52,043 nucleotides of DNA, from assembly GCA_025963735.1 (NCBI GenBank), contig JAOQAF010000151.1:1-52043 (forward strand), in the 5' to 3' direction. The stretch comes from Bacteroidota bacterium (GTDB taxonomy: Bacteria > Bacteroidota > Bacteroidia > B-17B0 > Aurantibacillaceae). Under the pieces are notes generated by a model. That model was not told the DNA's origin, did no database searches, and was given only the letters and a program-made list of their open reading frames with translations. How positions within the stretch are numbered: the first letter of the stretch is position 1; each line of letters opens with the position of its first letter. Positions 1-9,830 of the stretch are shown here, in pieces. The position numbers were made by a program, and so were the translations under genes.

Positions 1-1
1 A

Positions 2-1234
2 AGCATACCGGTTTCCGTTCATACCATTGCGCATAAACCCAGCTTTTGTTTTCCTTCTGAAATTAAATTCCTTGGCAGCAATCAGGATCCTCATTTTGGC
101 AGAACCGACGTTGGATTATATACCAATCTTAATATTCCAAACTCCATAACAAACGTTTCTTTTGGCGATGATGCCAATCTTATCTCCGCGGAAATAATAC
201 TAATGGTGCCTTCACTTGATTTTGTTGGCGACTATTTAACGCCTTTGAGTTATTCGGTATTTCCGATCACAACCGCCTTAAGCACCTCCTCTGTTTATTT
301 TACAAGCAACGACAGTCTTTATAACAAAAATTCCGTGCTTGGAACTTACACCGGAACCTATTCCGTTATCGACGGCAAGCTGGCGCTGCGTATTCCTGTG
401 GATGCTAATTACGCTAAAGCCATTCTTAATAACCCTCAATATTTAATTGACAACGCAACTTTTCAAAACACCTATAAAGGATTTTATATTAGTAGCGAGG
501 GTAGTTCTCTGAACCCCGTTACATTACAGGGAATCATTTCAAAGTTTGATCTTAATAACGCGCTGAGCGGCTTTTACCTGTATTACCAGAACGGAACACC
601 TTCGGCCACTAAAGAAAATAAAACATTCAGGTTCCCATTCTCGGGCCCGGCCGCTTTAAAATTCAATACCGTAAAATATCAACCTTCACAAGGAGGAAAT
701 TATTTGTTAAGCGGACAGTTAAGCGGTGATACCCTGAAAGGACAACAGAATTTATTTTTAAAAGGCCTTGCGGGCACCAAGCTTAAGTTATATATGCCTT
801 CGCTGGTTTCGTATGCAGATTCATTTAAAGTGGCAGTTAACCGCGCCGAAATTGTTTTGAATATTGATCCTTCTTTTGTTTCACCCGGCGGGCAATATTA
901 TCCTCCGGCTGCTTTGGCTCTGTTGGCAATGGATTCACTCGGCAGGGAAAATTTTGTTCTTGATCAGTTAACCACCGTGGATGCTGCAAGATATGATGGT
1001 GTGTATGATGATGTTAACAAACGCTATGTGTTTAATATTGCAAGGCATGTACAGTCTATTTTAAGCGGCAAAAGAAAGAATTACGGATTTTTGGTGGTGG
1101 TGGCTGATCCTTCTGCCTTGTCAACAGTAAAGCGCGATAACCATGCCGAAAGAGTTATTCTGGCAGGAGCTAACAACAGTACTCTGAAACCAAAATTTAA
1201 CCTGACTTTTATTAAATTTAAAAACGATAAGTAA
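2..1234 (+). CDS. DUF4270 family exported protein, 5' end outside the window
   Basis: The frame is open from base 2, so the gene begins upstream of the window; 410 residues and the stop codon are visible. The internal ATG at 203 should not be taken as the start, because the residues before it (FLGSNQDPHFGRTDVGLYT) match the usual opening of the DUF4270 domain, which normally follows a lipoprotein signal peptide. The family is restricted to Bacteroidota, is predicted to sit at the cell surface or in the periplasm, and has no established function. The visible part is rich in beta-strand-like segments and has no membrane helix. The next gene starts 13 bases downstream, so the two are probably cotranscribed. 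The family assignment is from memory of the domain and no search was run. Confidence 0.8.
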   Translation, partial: SIPVSVHTIAHKPSFCFPSEIKFLGSNQDPHFGRTDVGLYTNLNIPNSITNVSFGDDANLISAEIILMVPSLDFVGDYLTPLSYSVFPITTALSTSSVYFTSNDSLYNKNSVLGTYTGTYSVIDGKLALRIPVDANYAKAILNNPQYLIDNATFQNTYKGFYISSEGSSLNPVTLQGIISKFDLNNALSGFYLYYQNGTPSATKENKTFRFPFSGPAALKFNTVKYQPSQGGNYLLSGQLSGDTLKGQQNLFLKGLAGTKLKLYMPSLVSYADSFKVAVNRAEIVLNIDPSFVSPGGQYYPPAALALLAMDSLGRENFVLDQLTTVDAARYDGVYDDVNKRYVFNIARHVQSILSGKRKNYGFLVVVADPSALSTVKRDNHAERVILAGANNSTLKPKFNLTFIKFKNDK

Positions 1235-1247
1235 TCATTTTTAATAA

Positions 1248-2597
1248 ATGGATAAACAAGGGATACGTAAACTCTTAAACCTTGATGTTGCTTCCACTTC
1301 TCCAACCATCATTATTTATTCTGAACAGGTAACCAACCGTTTAAATTATGTTTGTCGTTTTATTTTTGAGCATGTATTAAAAATAAAATATGTGGTTACC
1401 TCAGGGAGAGATGAATTTGAATCTTCGGGTTTTTATAAGATCAACTACTCTCATTCTCTTTCTCCACAAGCCTTTCACATTCTTCCACAAGGGTTATTAT
1501 TTCAAAAAGGAATCAGTGAAGTAAAGCCCTCAGTTAAGAAAAAAAATAATTCAATTTACTTTTTCAATAATTCCGGTAGCGATTTACATTTTGATATTTT
1601 TTCCGCGGTGTTTTTTATGATCTCCAGGTATGAAGAGTGGCAGCCCTTTAAACCCGATGTTCACGGCAGATTTGAATTATCGCACAGCTTGCTATATAAA
1701 AACCAGGCACACTTAATGCCTGTTGTTGATCATTGGATCATGGAACTCAGGGCATCACTGGCCCGCTTTTATCCGGGTATTGTTTTACCGGTTCTTGAAT
1801 TTAAAACAATAAGCACCATTGATGTAGATAATCTTTTTGCATTTTCAAACAAAGGCTTTTTAAGAACAACAGGCGGTTTTTTAAAAGACGTAATGAAAGG
1901 AGATTTTAAAAATTTTAAACAGCGGTTAAATATTATCAGGCACCCTGATGCGGATCCCTTTGATATTTACGAATCATTTACAAAATATTGTAAGGATATA
2001 AATGTTCCTCTGATATATTTTTTTCTTTTCAGATCGGGAACAAAATTTGACCGGACCATAAATCCTCAATCGTCCGTGTTTAAAACGGTTTTTAAGAAAA
2101 TTAAAAGTAATAATGGCATCATAGGTTTACATCCGTCTTATTTTACAGTTAATACTAAAACAAGGCTTTCTTCAGAAGTTAAGGATTTTTCCAATGCTTT
2201 AAATAATGAAGTTATTTTATCACGTCAGCATTACCTCAGGTTCAATATTCAAACTACTCCAATACAATTATTAAACGAAGGCATTGTAGCCGATTTTACC
2301 ATGGGCTTTGCATCTGGTGCGGGTTTTAGGGCAGGCACTACTCATCCGTTTTTCTATTACGATTTTCACAACGAAATGGATAAAGATCTTTTAATGGTTC
2401 CGTTCTGCGCAATGGATGGTGCCTATACCGTGTATATGAAGAACACCACTGCAGAGGTCGCCGAAGCATTACAAAAATTAAAAAATGAGGTAAAAAAGGT
2501 GAATGGTTTATTCATCACCGTTTTTCATGAACGAACCTTTTCAGAAGATTTATATCCTGGTTTTGGCCAGATGTATAAGTCTGTATTAAAGGATTAA
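1248..2597 (+). CDS. Polysaccharide deacetylase-like (NodB fold) protein with N-terminal DUF7033-type region
   Basis: This 449-aa protein has no signal peptide or membrane segment. Residues 1 to about 180 form the alpha/beta region usually found before the deacetylase domain in Bacteroidota (DUF7033). From about residue 187 the NodB-like fold begins with TIDVDN, whose D192 and D194 fit the first metal/catalytic motif. GLHPSYF, with H295, fits the histidine motif. The C-terminal VFHER resembles the last conserved histidine strand. Such proteins are predicted to remove acetyl groups from cell-envelope or capsule sugars; the substrate here is unknown. It starts 13 bases after the DUF4270 gene and ends 38 bases before a lipoprotein gene, which suggests an envelope operon. 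The canonical HxxxH spacing is not obvious, so catalytic activity is uncertain. Confidence 0.75.
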   Translation: MDKQGIRKLLNLDVASTSPTIIIYSEQVTNRLNYVCRFIFEHVLKIKYVVTSGRDEFESSGFYKINYSHSLSPQAFHILPQGLLFQKGISEVKPSVKKKNNSIYFFNNSGSDLHFDIFSAVFFMISRYEEWQPFKPDVHGRFELSHSLLYKNQAHLMPVVDHWIMELRASLARFYPGIVLPVLEFKTISTIDVDNLFAFSNKGFLRTTGGFLKDVMKGDFKNFKQRLNIIRHPDADPFDIYESFTKYCKDINVPLIYFFLFRSGTKFDRTINPQSSVFKTVFKKIKSNNGIIGLHPSYFTVNTKTRLSSEVKDFSNALNNEVILSRQHYLRFNIQTTPIQLLNEGIVADFTMGFASGAGFRAGTTHPFFYYDFHNEMDKDLLMVPFCAMDGAYTVYMKNTTAEVAEALQKLKNEVKKVNGLFITVFHERTFSEDLYPGFGQMYKSVLKD

Positions 2598-2635
2598 TGT
2601 TTTTTACCACGCAAAAAATACTGTATATTTAACAA

Positions 2636-3739
2636 GTGAAAATTTTGAAGAATATATTTATTTGTTTATGCGCAGTTGTCTCGTTAAGTTCATGTAAAAA
2701 CGATCTTAATTTAAATGCTCCCTATAAAGAAAAACCAAGTGTTTATGCCGTGTTAAATCCTCAGGACAGGATTCAGATCATTCGTATAAACAAAATTTTT
2801 TTAGGAAATTCTGACGCCAACACCATGGCTAAAGTATCTGATTCGATCAACTACCAGCCCGGCGAACTTACAGTATCCCTTAAAAGATTTATCAATAATG
2901 TTCAGGATGTTGCAAGCCCCGCACAAATGGAAATTATTTTTCACGATTCTTTAATACAGGCTGAGCCCGGGGTTTTTAATACCAATCAAAGAGTGTATGT
3001 GAGTTCCGCCCCTCTTTTTACCTGGGGCGATTATGTGCTTACAGTTTATAACAACCATACTAAAAATACATTTACCGCCAGGTCACCGGCCCTGGATAGT
3101 GTTAAACCGTACTATATTCCGTTTACCGGCCCTTATTATCCGCTTCCTCCCGGAAGTCCTATCGACGCTGATCATTTTGTTGATTACAGTAATCTAGGAC
3201 AGAAATACACAATACGTTATAAAGCCAATGAGGCAAAAATTTATCAGTTCCTCATGAGGGTGCATTATTACGATTCTCTTTTAAACGGCAACTCTGCCAA
3301 TGGGTATAAAAATTATTCCTATGCCGATTATTCATTCGGAAATCAATATCAGAAAGACGTAACTATTCAGAATGAACTGCTCACAACTTTCAAAGGGCAG
3401 GATGTATTTAACGCTATTGGTAATGCCATGAGCAAAGTTCCAAATAATCCGGATGTGATAGGTCGCAAAACATATAAAATTCAATTTTTTGTATTCTCCG
3501 CCACACAGGAATACAGCGATTATCTTCAATATGCATCTCCTTCCTTAAGTATCAACCAGCAAAAACAATTGTATTCTAATTTTACAAATCAGGATGCTCT
3601 GGGAATCTTTACTTTCCGGTCGCGCTGCTCGGTGGTTAAAGAAATGGATAATTCCTTTAAGTCTGCTTTCAGAAGCAACGGAAGCACCTGTTCTTACAAA
3701 TTTTTTACAGCTGACGTATCAGCTAAAGGCTGTCCGTAA
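2636..3739 (+). CDS. Putative lipoprotein of unknown function (DUF4249-like)
   Basis: A 367-aa protein that starts at a GTG codon. This start is chosen because it gives a clean lipoprotein signal: a basic N-terminus, a short hydrophobic stretch and the lipobox LSSC with the cysteine at about residue 20. After it comes SVYAVLNPQDRIQIIRINK, which resembles the opening strand of DUF4249-type Bacteroidota lipoproteins, although I am not certain of the family. The rest looks like beta-rich extracytoplasmic sequence without membrane helices. A TATATTTA stretch just before the start could be a weak promoter element, but the short distance to the preceding gene also allows cotranscription. Likely periplasmic or on the outer membrane; no catalytic motif is visible. 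Confidence 0.7.
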   Translation: MKILKNIFICLCAVVSLSSCKNDLNLNAPYKEKPSVYAVLNPQDRIQIIRINKIFLGNSDANTMAKVSDSINYQPGELTVSLKRFINNVQDVASPAQMEIIFHDSLIQAEPGVFNTNQRVYVSSAPLFTWGDYVLTVYNNHTKNTFTARSPALDSVKPYYIPFTGPYYPLPPGSPIDADHFVDYSNLGQKYTIRYKANEAKIYQFLMRVHYYDSLLNGNSANGYKNYSYADYSFGNQYQKDVTIQNELLTTFKGQDVFNAIGNAMSKVPNNPDVIGRKTYKIQFFVFSATQEYSDYLQYASPSLSINQQKQLYSNFTNQDALGIFTFRSRCSVVKEMDNSFKSAFRSNGSTCSYKFFTADVSAKGCP

Positions 3740-3801
3740 ACTGTCATAAAACCTTTTTTTGTTTTTTTTCAGACAATCCATTATTAAAATAATTGGATAA
3801 G

Positions 3802-3814
3802 TGACACTCTGTCA
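3802..3814. promoter_or_regulatory. Perfect inverted repeat upstream of dnaK (possible heat-shock operator)
   Basis: TGACA-CTC-TGTCA is a perfect 5-bp inverted repeat with a 3-base spacer, 70 bases before the dnaK start codon. It is not the CIRCE element bound by HrcA (TTAGCACTC-N9-GAGTGCTAA). A further half-site-like TGTCATAAA lies near 3742, and TGTCATAAA is repeated right at the element. Its place between a convincing upstream stop codon and dnaK suggests a regulator binding site, but no regulator is identified and chance cannot be excluded. Confidence 0.4.
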
Positions 3815-3884
3815 TAAATTTTAACTAAATCCCATTTGGCATATTTATTGAAGTTTTTGAGTAGAATTTTTAGAATTTAAAAAA

Positions 3885-5810
3885 ATGGGAAAAATAATTG
3901 GAATAGATTTAGGAACTACTAATAGCTGCGTTGCGGTTATGGAAGGTAATGAGCCGGTAGTTATCGCAAATAACGAAGGTAAACGCACCACGCCTTCTGT
4001 TGTAGCATTTGTAGAAGGTGGCGAACGTAAAGTAGGTGATCCGGCAAAGCGCCAGGCAATTACTAACCCAACTAAGACTGTTTATTCAATTAAACGTTTC
4101 ATGGGTCATACTTTTGATGAGGTGAGCACCGAGGTTTCGCGTGTACCTTATAAGGTGGCAAAAGGAGATAATAATACCCCACGTGTACAAATCGATGACC
4201 GGAAATATACGCCACAGGAAATTTCAGCAATCATTCTTCAAAAAATGAAAAAAACTGCTGAAGATTTTTTAGGAACCGAAGTTACTGATGCTGTTATTAC
4301 AGTGCCTGCTTATTTTAACGACGCGCAGCGCCAGGCAACCAAAGAAGCCGGTGAAATTGCGGGATTAAAAGTAAAACGTATCATCAACGAACCAACAGCC
4401 GCGGCTTTGGCTTATGGTATGGATAAAAAAGGACGCGATATGAAAATTGTTGTGTTTGACTGCGGTGGCGGTACACATGACGTTTCGGTTCTTGAACTTG
4501 GCGATGGCGTGTTTGAAGTAAAATCAACAGATGGAGATACCCACCTTGGTGGAGATGATTTTGATCAGGTAATTATTGACTGGCTTGCAGATGAATTTAA
4601 AAAAGATGAAGCAATTGATCTTCGTAAAGACCCAATGGCTTTACAACGTTTAAAAGATGCGGCTGAAAAAGCAAAAATAGAACTTTCAAGTTCAAACAGT
4701 ACTGAAATAAATTTACCATACATTATGCCTGTAAATGGCATGCCGAAACACTTGGTTAAAACCTTATCACGTTCAAAGTTTGAGCAATTGGCCGATTCAT
4801 TAATTCACCGCACTATTGAGCCTTGTCGCTCAGCATTAAAAAACGCGGGATTGTCTACTACTGATATTGATGAAATTATACTGGTTGGTGGTTCTACCCG
4901 TATTCCTGCTATCCAGGCCGCTGTTGAAAAATTCTTCGGCAAAGCCCCGAGCAAAGGTGTAAATCCTGATGAGGTTGTTGCCATTGGTGCAGCTATTCAG
5001 GGAGGTGTGTTAACCGGCGAGGTAAAAGATGTATTGTTATTAGACGTTACTCCGCTTTCTCTAGGTATTGAAACCATGGGTGGTGTGTTTACCAAGTTAA
5101 TTGAAAGTAATACAACTATTCCAACAAAAAAATCTCAGGACTTTAGTACCGCTGCGGATAATCAGCCTTCTGTGCAAATTGTTGTATATCAGGGTGAGCG
5201 TCCGATGGCGCGCGATAACCGCAAATTAGGAGAGTTTAATCTTGATGGACTTCCACCGGCACAACGTGGCGTTCCGCAAATTGAAGTAACTTTTGATATT
5301 GACGCTAACGGTATTTTAAATGTAAGCGCTAAAGATAAGGCAACAGGAAAATCACATGCAATTCGGATTGAAGCAAAAAGCGGTTTAAGTCAGGAAGAGA
5401 TTGACCGTATGAAACGCGAAGCGGAAACCAATGCAGATGCCGACAAGAAAGCGAAAGAAGAAGTGGATAAACTTAACGAAGCAGATGCCATGGTGTTTCA
5501 GACTGAAAAGCAACTGAAAGAACACGGTGATAAATTACCTGCCGAGAAAAAAGGAACTATTGAAAGCGCGTTAACCGAGTTAAAATCAGCTCACGCTTCA
5601 AAGGATATTGCTAAAATTGATGCTGCTTTAAAAACCTTAAACGACGCGTGGGCTGCGGCCAGCGAAGAAATGTACAAGGCAACTCAGGGGCAGCAAAATA
5701 ATGCCGGACAAGATAATACCAATACCGGTGATCAAAATAAAAATCAAAATAACAACGATAAAAATGGTGGTGAAAACGTAACCGACGTTGATTTTGAAGA
5801 AGTAAAATAA
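3885..5810 (+). CDS. dnaK: Molecular chaperone DnaK (Hsp70)
   Basis: ATP-dependent cytoplasmic chaperone that binds exposed hydrophobic segments and works with DnaJ and GrpE, neither of which is in this window. The 641-aa length is typical. The nucleotide-binding domain (about 1-385) opens with [16 protein letters not shown] and contains the adenosine motif VGGSTRIPA. The linker [18 protein letters not shown] leads into the substrate-binding domain and an alpha-helical lid. The phosphate-2 loop reads CGGGTHDVS instead of the common LGGGTFDVS; I recall the histidine form from flavobacterial DnaK, so it is a lineage variant rather than damage. The tail (about 600-641) is rich in Asn, Gln and Lys and ends with the conserved acidic DVDFEEVK. 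The gene stands alone, with a palindrome upstream and a strong terminator downstream. Confidence 0.98.
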   Translation: MGKIIGIDLGTTNSCVAVMEGNEPVVIANNEGKRTTPSVVAFVEGGERKVGDPAKRQAITNPTKTVYSIKRFMGHTFDEVSTEVSRVPYKVAKGDNNTPRVQIDDRKYTPQEISAIILQKMKKTAEDFLGTEVTDAVITVPAYFNDAQRQATKEAGEIAGLKVKRIINEPTAAALAYGMDKKGRDMKIVVFDCGGGTHDVSVLELGDGVFEVKSTDGDTHLGGDDFDQVIIDWLADEFKKDEAIDLRKDPMALQRLKDAAEKAKIELSSSNSTEINLPYIMPVNGMPKHLVKTLSRSKFEQLADSLIHRTIEPCRSALKNAGLSTTDIDEIILVGGSTRIPAIQAAVEKFFGKAPSKGVNPDEVVAIGAAIQGGVLTGEVKDVLLLDVTPLSLGIETMGGVFTKLIESNTTIPTKKSQDFSTAADNQPSVQIVVYQGERPMARDNRKLGEFNLDGLPPAQRGVPQIEVTFDIDANGILNVSAKDKATGKSHAIRIEAKSGLSQEEIDRMKREAETNADADKKAKEEVDKLNEADAMVFQTEKQLKEHGDKLPAEKKGTIESALTELKSAHASKDIAKIDAALKTLNDAWAAASEEMYKATQGQQNNAGQDNTNTGDQNKNQNNNDKNGGENVTDVDFEEVK

Positions 5811-5829
5811 TAAGTGTGTTTTAAAATTA

Positions 5830-5857
5830 AACCCCGAATAATTTTCGGGGTTTTTTT
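5830..5857 (+). terminator. Rho-independent terminator of dnaK
   Basis: The stem AACCCCGAA pairs with TTCGGGGTT around a short AT-rich loop and runs directly into seven T residues, beginning 19 bases after the dnaK stop codon. This is a canonical intrinsic terminator and marks dnaK as a single-gene transcript. Confidence 0.9.
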
Positions 5858-5954
5858 ATGCCTTTACTTTTCAGAAGGAAGAGTTAAAAAAACTTAATAT
5901 TGTAAACGGTTAATATCATTGTGTAAATGGATGATCTTTTGCGCGCAATTTTTT

Positions 5955-5962
5955 TAAATTTG
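5955..5962 (+). promoter_or_regulatory. Bacteroidota -7 box TAAATTTG
   Basis: TAAATTTG matches the Bacteroidota -7 consensus TAnnTTTG exactly and sits 14 bases before the start codon of the LolA-like gene, which implies a very short leader. No TTTG at the expected -33 spacing is present, so this is a weak call. Confidence 0.3.
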
Positions 5963-5976
5963 AGGAAATATCAATC

Positions 5977-6687
5977 ATGCAAAATTTAAAAAAATCTTTA
6001 TTATTTATTTCCGTTGCTTTAATGTCTGTAATTTCTGTTGCACAAACCGCAGATGAAATTGCCTTAAAACATATTGAAGCGGTGGGAGGAAAAGAAAACT
6101 GGATAAAAATAAAAACCATTCGGATGGAATGCCTTCTTAAAGCCCAGGGGGCCGAAATAAAAACAACAATTGTACAGGTAAACAAAAAGGCCATGCGTCA
6201 GGATATTAGTGTAATGGGCATGAACGGATGGAGTATTGTAACCAACACCGAAGGTTGGAGCTTCATGCCTTTTGGAGGGCAAACCAAACCAGAACCTCTA
6301 ACACCGGATGATGTAAAGAATGCGCAGGACGGATTGGAAATACAAGATGATTTTATTGGCTATAAAGATGATGGAAAAAAACTGGAATATCTTGGTAAAG
6401 ATGATGTAGACGGAACAGAATGTTTTAAAATGAAAATGACGGATAAAAATTCGAAAGAAACTACTTACTACCTCGATGTTGACAGTTATTACGTTATTAA
6501 AGAATCACAGAAAATAAAAGCCGACGGTAAAGAAATGGAAGAAGCAACCATGTTCAGCAATTATAAAAAACAACCTGAAGGAATTGTTTATGCCATGAGT
6601 ATTGGTACAGCCTTTGGACAAGGCGAAGTAACAAAACTCGAAATTAATCCTAAGATTGATGAAGCTATTTTTAAACCTTCAAAATAA
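5977..6687 (+). CDS. Exported LolA/outer-membrane lipoprotein-sorting-like protein
   Basis: A 236-aa protein with a clear signal peptide: a lysine-rich start, a hydrophobic core and a likely cleavage site after VISVAQ near residue 23. The mature part begins with a helix (TADEIALKHIEAVGGKEN) and continues with repeated beta strands. Polar strands such as TYYLDVDSYYVIKESQ resemble the LolA/LolB-like half-barrel that Bacteroidota proteins annotated as outer-membrane lipoprotein-sorting proteins share. Such folds bind lipid or lipoprotein acyl chains in the periplasm. The true lolA of the cell may lie elsewhere, so the exact role is unknown. The next gene starts 42 bases downstream on the same strand and may be cotranscribed. 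Confidence 0.75.
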   Translation: MQNLKKSLLFISVALMSVISVAQTADEIALKHIEAVGGKENWIKIKTIRMECLLKAQGAEIKTTIVQVNKKAMRQDISVMGMNGWSIVTNTEGWSFMPFGGQTKPEPLTPDDVKNAQDGLEIQDDFIGYKDDGKKLEYLGKDDVDGTECFKMKMTDKNSKETTYYLDVDSYYVIKESQKIKADGKEMEEATMFSNYKKQPEGIVYAMSIGTAFGQGEVTKLEINPKIDEAIFKPSK

Positions 6688-6729
6688 TTAAGCCCTCACA
6701 CTTAATTCCCTTTTAAAATTACACCCCTT

Positions 6730-9700
6730 ATGAAAAAAACATTTTTACTTTTACTTGCCTTTTTAGGCAGTGGAGTTGTATTGTATTCCCAGTCTCCGGT
6801 AAATTCCGCAATGTTTGGTATGATGGAAGCCCGTTCGCTCGGCCCCGGCACCATGAGCGGAAGAATAACAGCTATTGAAGGCGTTAATAAGGATGAAGGG
6901 AAAACAATTTTTATTGGCACTGCCGGCGGCGGGATCTGGAAATCTACAAACGCAGGAACTTCATACACTTCCAAATTCGATAAATATTGTCAATCCATTG
7001 GTGCCCTCGCCATTGATCAAAAAAATCCGAATATTATTTTTGTTGGTACCGGTGAAAGCAATATGCGCAACTCTGTTTCCATTGGTAATGGCATGTACAA
7101 ATCAACAGATAGTGGCGATAACTGGAAAAAAATTGGACTTGACAGCGTTGAGCACATTTCTAAAATAGTAATTGATCCTTCTAACTCTGACATAATATAT
7201 GTAGCTGCTCCCGGGCCGTTATGGAGTAACAGCAAACACCGAGGTTTATATAAATCGGTTAACGGCGGCGATAGCTGGGAAAAAATTTATTATACCGATG
7301 ATAAAACCGGTTGCGCTGATTTATTAATTGATCCTTCTAACCCAAACACTCTTTTTATTTCCATGTGGCAATTCCGCCGCCAGCCTTATAGTTTCAATTC
7401 AGGAGGAACCACGAGTGGTTTATACAAAAGTACGGATGCTGGCAAAACATGGAAAGAAATAAAAAGCGGTTTGCCGGCCAAACCCTTTGGCCGTATAGCA
7501 ATGACGCTTTCACCAAGTGACCCGAAACAAATGCTGGCTATTGTTGAAAGTAATAATACAGGCCTTTATATTTCTTCCGACGGTGCCGAAACATGGAAAA
7601 GCCAAAGTGCTACTTTAAATGTGTGCGCTCGTCCTTTTTATTTCAGCACCATTGCTTTTGATCCGAAAGATCCCAAGCGTGTTTACCGTCCTGCGTACTC
7701 ATTTGCCTATAGCAGCGATGGAGGTTATTCATTTAGCGAAGCCAGTGCAGACGGCGGTTGGGTTCACAGCGACATGCACGCCATCTGGATTAATCCGCTT
7801 CATACAAATATTATTTATGTTGGTACTGATGGCGGCGTTTATTCAAGTATAGATAAAGGGGTAACCTGGCGTTTTAATCACAATCTTCCTGTAGGTCAAT
7901 TCTACCATGTGTCTTATGATCTTAAAGAGCCTTATCGTGTTTACGGAGGCCTGCAGGATAACGGCAGCTGGATGGCGCCTAGCGCGGCTCCCGGAGGGGT
8001 AGGTAACGGCAACTGGAATCGTGTCGGTGGTGGGGATGGTTTTTGGACCGTACCCGATAATGATGGTAAAACGGTGTATTCTGAGTATCAGGGCGGGAAT
8101 ATGACGCGTACTGATCTTTCAAATATGAAAGGTGAATTTATACAGCCGCAAAAAACAAGTAAAGAAGAAAAGCTCCGCTGGAACTGGAATACACCGATTG
8201 TGACGGGTGCAAAAAATCCGAAAAATTTATATGTAGGCGCTCAGTATCTTTACAAATCAACCGATCAGGGGCGCAACTGGAAACGCATTTCAGGTGATCT
8301 TACTACAAACGACAAGAAAAAGCAAAAACAGGAAGAGAGCGGCGGTTTGAGCGCGGACAACACTTCGGCTGAAAATCATTGTACTATTTTTACCATTGCT
8401 GAATCGCCAATTGATGAGAATATGATTTGGGTTGGAACAGATGATGGCAATTTACAGGTTTCTGTGAATGGCGGCGAGACCTGGACAAATGTATCTCCAA
8501 ACATACATAAAAGTGGTATAGCAGCACAAGCGTGGGTAAGCAGTATTCAGCCTTCACGTTATGATAAAAATACAGTATATGCCACTTTTGAAAATCATAT
8601 GTATGGAGACATGAATACCTATTTGGGGAAAAGTTCTGATCTTGGTAAAACATGGACGCGGATCAATAACAAAGAGTTTACAGGCTTCGCTCATAAAATA
8701 ATTGAGGATCCGGAAAATAAAAATTTGCTGTTTCTGGGTGCTGAAATGGGATTGTTTGCAACTCTTGACGGAGGAGAAAACTGGTTCAGAATCAAAAATA
8801 AAATTCCGGAATACGCCTTGGTCCGCGACATTCAAATTCATCCTAAAACTCATGATCTTATGGTTGCCACTCACGGGCGTGGGATTTATATATTGGATGA
8901 TATTCGTGCCATGCGTAACCTTACCAAAGAAATATGGGAAAAAGATGTTTACCTCTTTCCTACACCGGATATAACATTAAATAATGGCAGGTTTGGATGG
9001 GGTGGACCTGAAATATCAGGTGATTGGACAGAAGGAAATCCTTCATTCATTCCTTCAATAAACTATTATATGAAGCAAAGGTTAAACACTGGAAAAATAA
9101 CCATTGAGATTTATGACGATAAAAACCAACTGGTGCAATCCATGCCAGGAAGCATTCGCAAAGGTATAAACAAGATTCACTGGAACCTGCGCGGTATTCC
9201 TCCTAAAGTAGCTGAAGGCAGCACTAAAATGGACGGTGCCGGCTTTACCGCACCAATGGTGTTACCAGGAAATTATACTGTGAAATTAAAAGTGAATGAA
9301 ACGGAGTATAACAGTCCGCTTAAGTGTATTCACGACGAAGAAAATAAAGATCTTAGCTTGGAGGACAGAAAACTTGTTCATCAGAAAGCAATTCAGCTTC
9401 AAAAAATGTATACACAAATTAATAATACAATCGATACAATTTCGTATTATCAAAACAGTCTTAAAGCCGATACGATTGCATTTTCTAAAAATAAAAACGC
9501 GAAGTTGTTTTATTCAGATCTTCAAAAGGTGAAGGGTCAGTTTATGGCCACTACGCAAAAATCAATTTTTGCCGATGAAGAACGTTTACGGGAAAAAGTA
9601 TCGAAGTTATATGGTTCTTTTTGTAACATGGAATCAAAACCCAATTCAACGCAATTGGAATCCATCGATGATCTGGAAAAAGAGTATGTAGATAATCTGC

Positions 9701-9774
9701 AATCTTTAAAAGTTTCTTTGGCAAAACATTTACCAAAAAATCCGGAATTTAAAGTTAAGAAGGATATTAAATAG
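6730..9774 (+). CDS. Secreted sortilin/VPS10-type BNR beta-propeller protein
   Basis: A 1014-aa exported protein with a signal peptide (about 1-20, ending LYSQS). Residues 30 to about 720 carry many BNR/Asp-box-like blades of the form GGGIWKSTNAG, GMYKSTDSGDNW, GLYKSTDAGKTW and GNLQVSVNGGETW. These place it in the sortilin/VPS10, YCF48 and glycosyl-hydrolase-like propeller group that is common in Bacteroidota. After the propeller, about 780-900 looks like a beta-sandwich, and the last 130 residues are charged and helical with coiled-coil character. There is no T9SS sorting domain at the C-terminus, so a periplasmic location is more likely than surface display. The enzymatic role is unproven: these proteins are often labelled glycosyl hydrolase from the propeller alone, and I see no confirmed catalytic residues. 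Confidence 0.85.
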   Translation: MKKTFLLLLAFLGSGVVLYSQSPVNSAMFGMMEARSLGPGTMSGRITAIEGVNKDEGKTIFIGTAGGGIWKSTNAGTSYTSKFDKYCQSIGALAIDQKNPNIIFVGTGESNMRNSVSIGNGMYKSTDSGDNWKKIGLDSVEHISKIVIDPSNSDIIYVAAPGPLWSNSKHRGLYKSVNGGDSWEKIYYTDDKTGCADLLIDPSNPNTLFISMWQFRRQPYSFNSGGTTSGLYKSTDAGKTWKEIKSGLPAKPFGRIAMTLSPSDPKQMLAIVESNNTGLYISSDGAETWKSQSATLNVCARPFYFSTIAFDPKDPKRVYRPAYSFAYSSDGGYSFSEASADGGWVHSDMHAIWINPLHTNIIYVGTDGGVYSSIDKGVTWRFNHNLPVGQFYHVSYDLKEPYRVYGGLQDNGSWMAPSAAPGGVGNGNWNRVGGGDGFWTVPDNDGKTVYSEYQGGNMTRTDLSNMKGEFIQPQKTSKEEKLRWNWNTPIVTGAKNPKNLYVGAQYLYKSTDQGRNWKRISGDLTTNDKKKQKQEESGGLSADNTSAENHCTIFTIAESPIDENMIWVGTDDGNLQVSVNGGETWTNVSPNIHKSGIAAQAWVSSIQPSRYDKNTVYATFENHMYGDMNTYLGKSSDLGKTWTRINNKEFTGFAHKIIEDPENKNLLFLGAEMGLFATLDGGENWFRIKNKIPEYALVRDIQIHPKTHDLMVATHGRGIYILDDIRAMRNLTKEIWEKDVYLFPTPDITLNNGRFGWGGPEISGDWTEGNPSFIPSINYYMKQRLNTGKITIEIYDDKNQLVQSMPGSIRKGINKIHWNLRGIPPKVAEGSTKMDGAGFTAPMVLPGNYTVKLKVNETEYNSPLKCIHDEENKDLSLEDRKLVHQKAIQLQKMYTQINNTIDTISYYQNSLKADTIAFSKNKNAKLFYSDLQKVKGQFMATTQKSIFADEERLREKVSKLYGSFCNMESKPNSTQLESIDDLEKEYVDNLQSLKVSLAKHLPKNPEFKVKKDIK

Positions 9775-9830
9775 AATTTTTACAGCAAATAAAGTTTTTG
9801 CCAGGTAAATTTATTTATACCCTTTCAGTT

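Noticed and set aside
3725-3760. Possible terminator after the lipoprotein gene (AAAGG...CCTTTTTTT)
   Set aside because: The stem is only five pairs with a loop of more than 15 bases, too weak to call.
4453-4488. DnaK phosphate loop CGGGTHDVS instead of LGGGTFDVS
   Set aside because: I recall the GGGTHDVS form from flavobacterial DnaK, so it looks like a lineage variant, not a defect or a novel Hsp70.
8554-8874. Antisense frame of 106 codons in the BNR propeller gene
   Set aside because: The plus strand has continuous, recognisable propeller blades here; the antisense product has no features.
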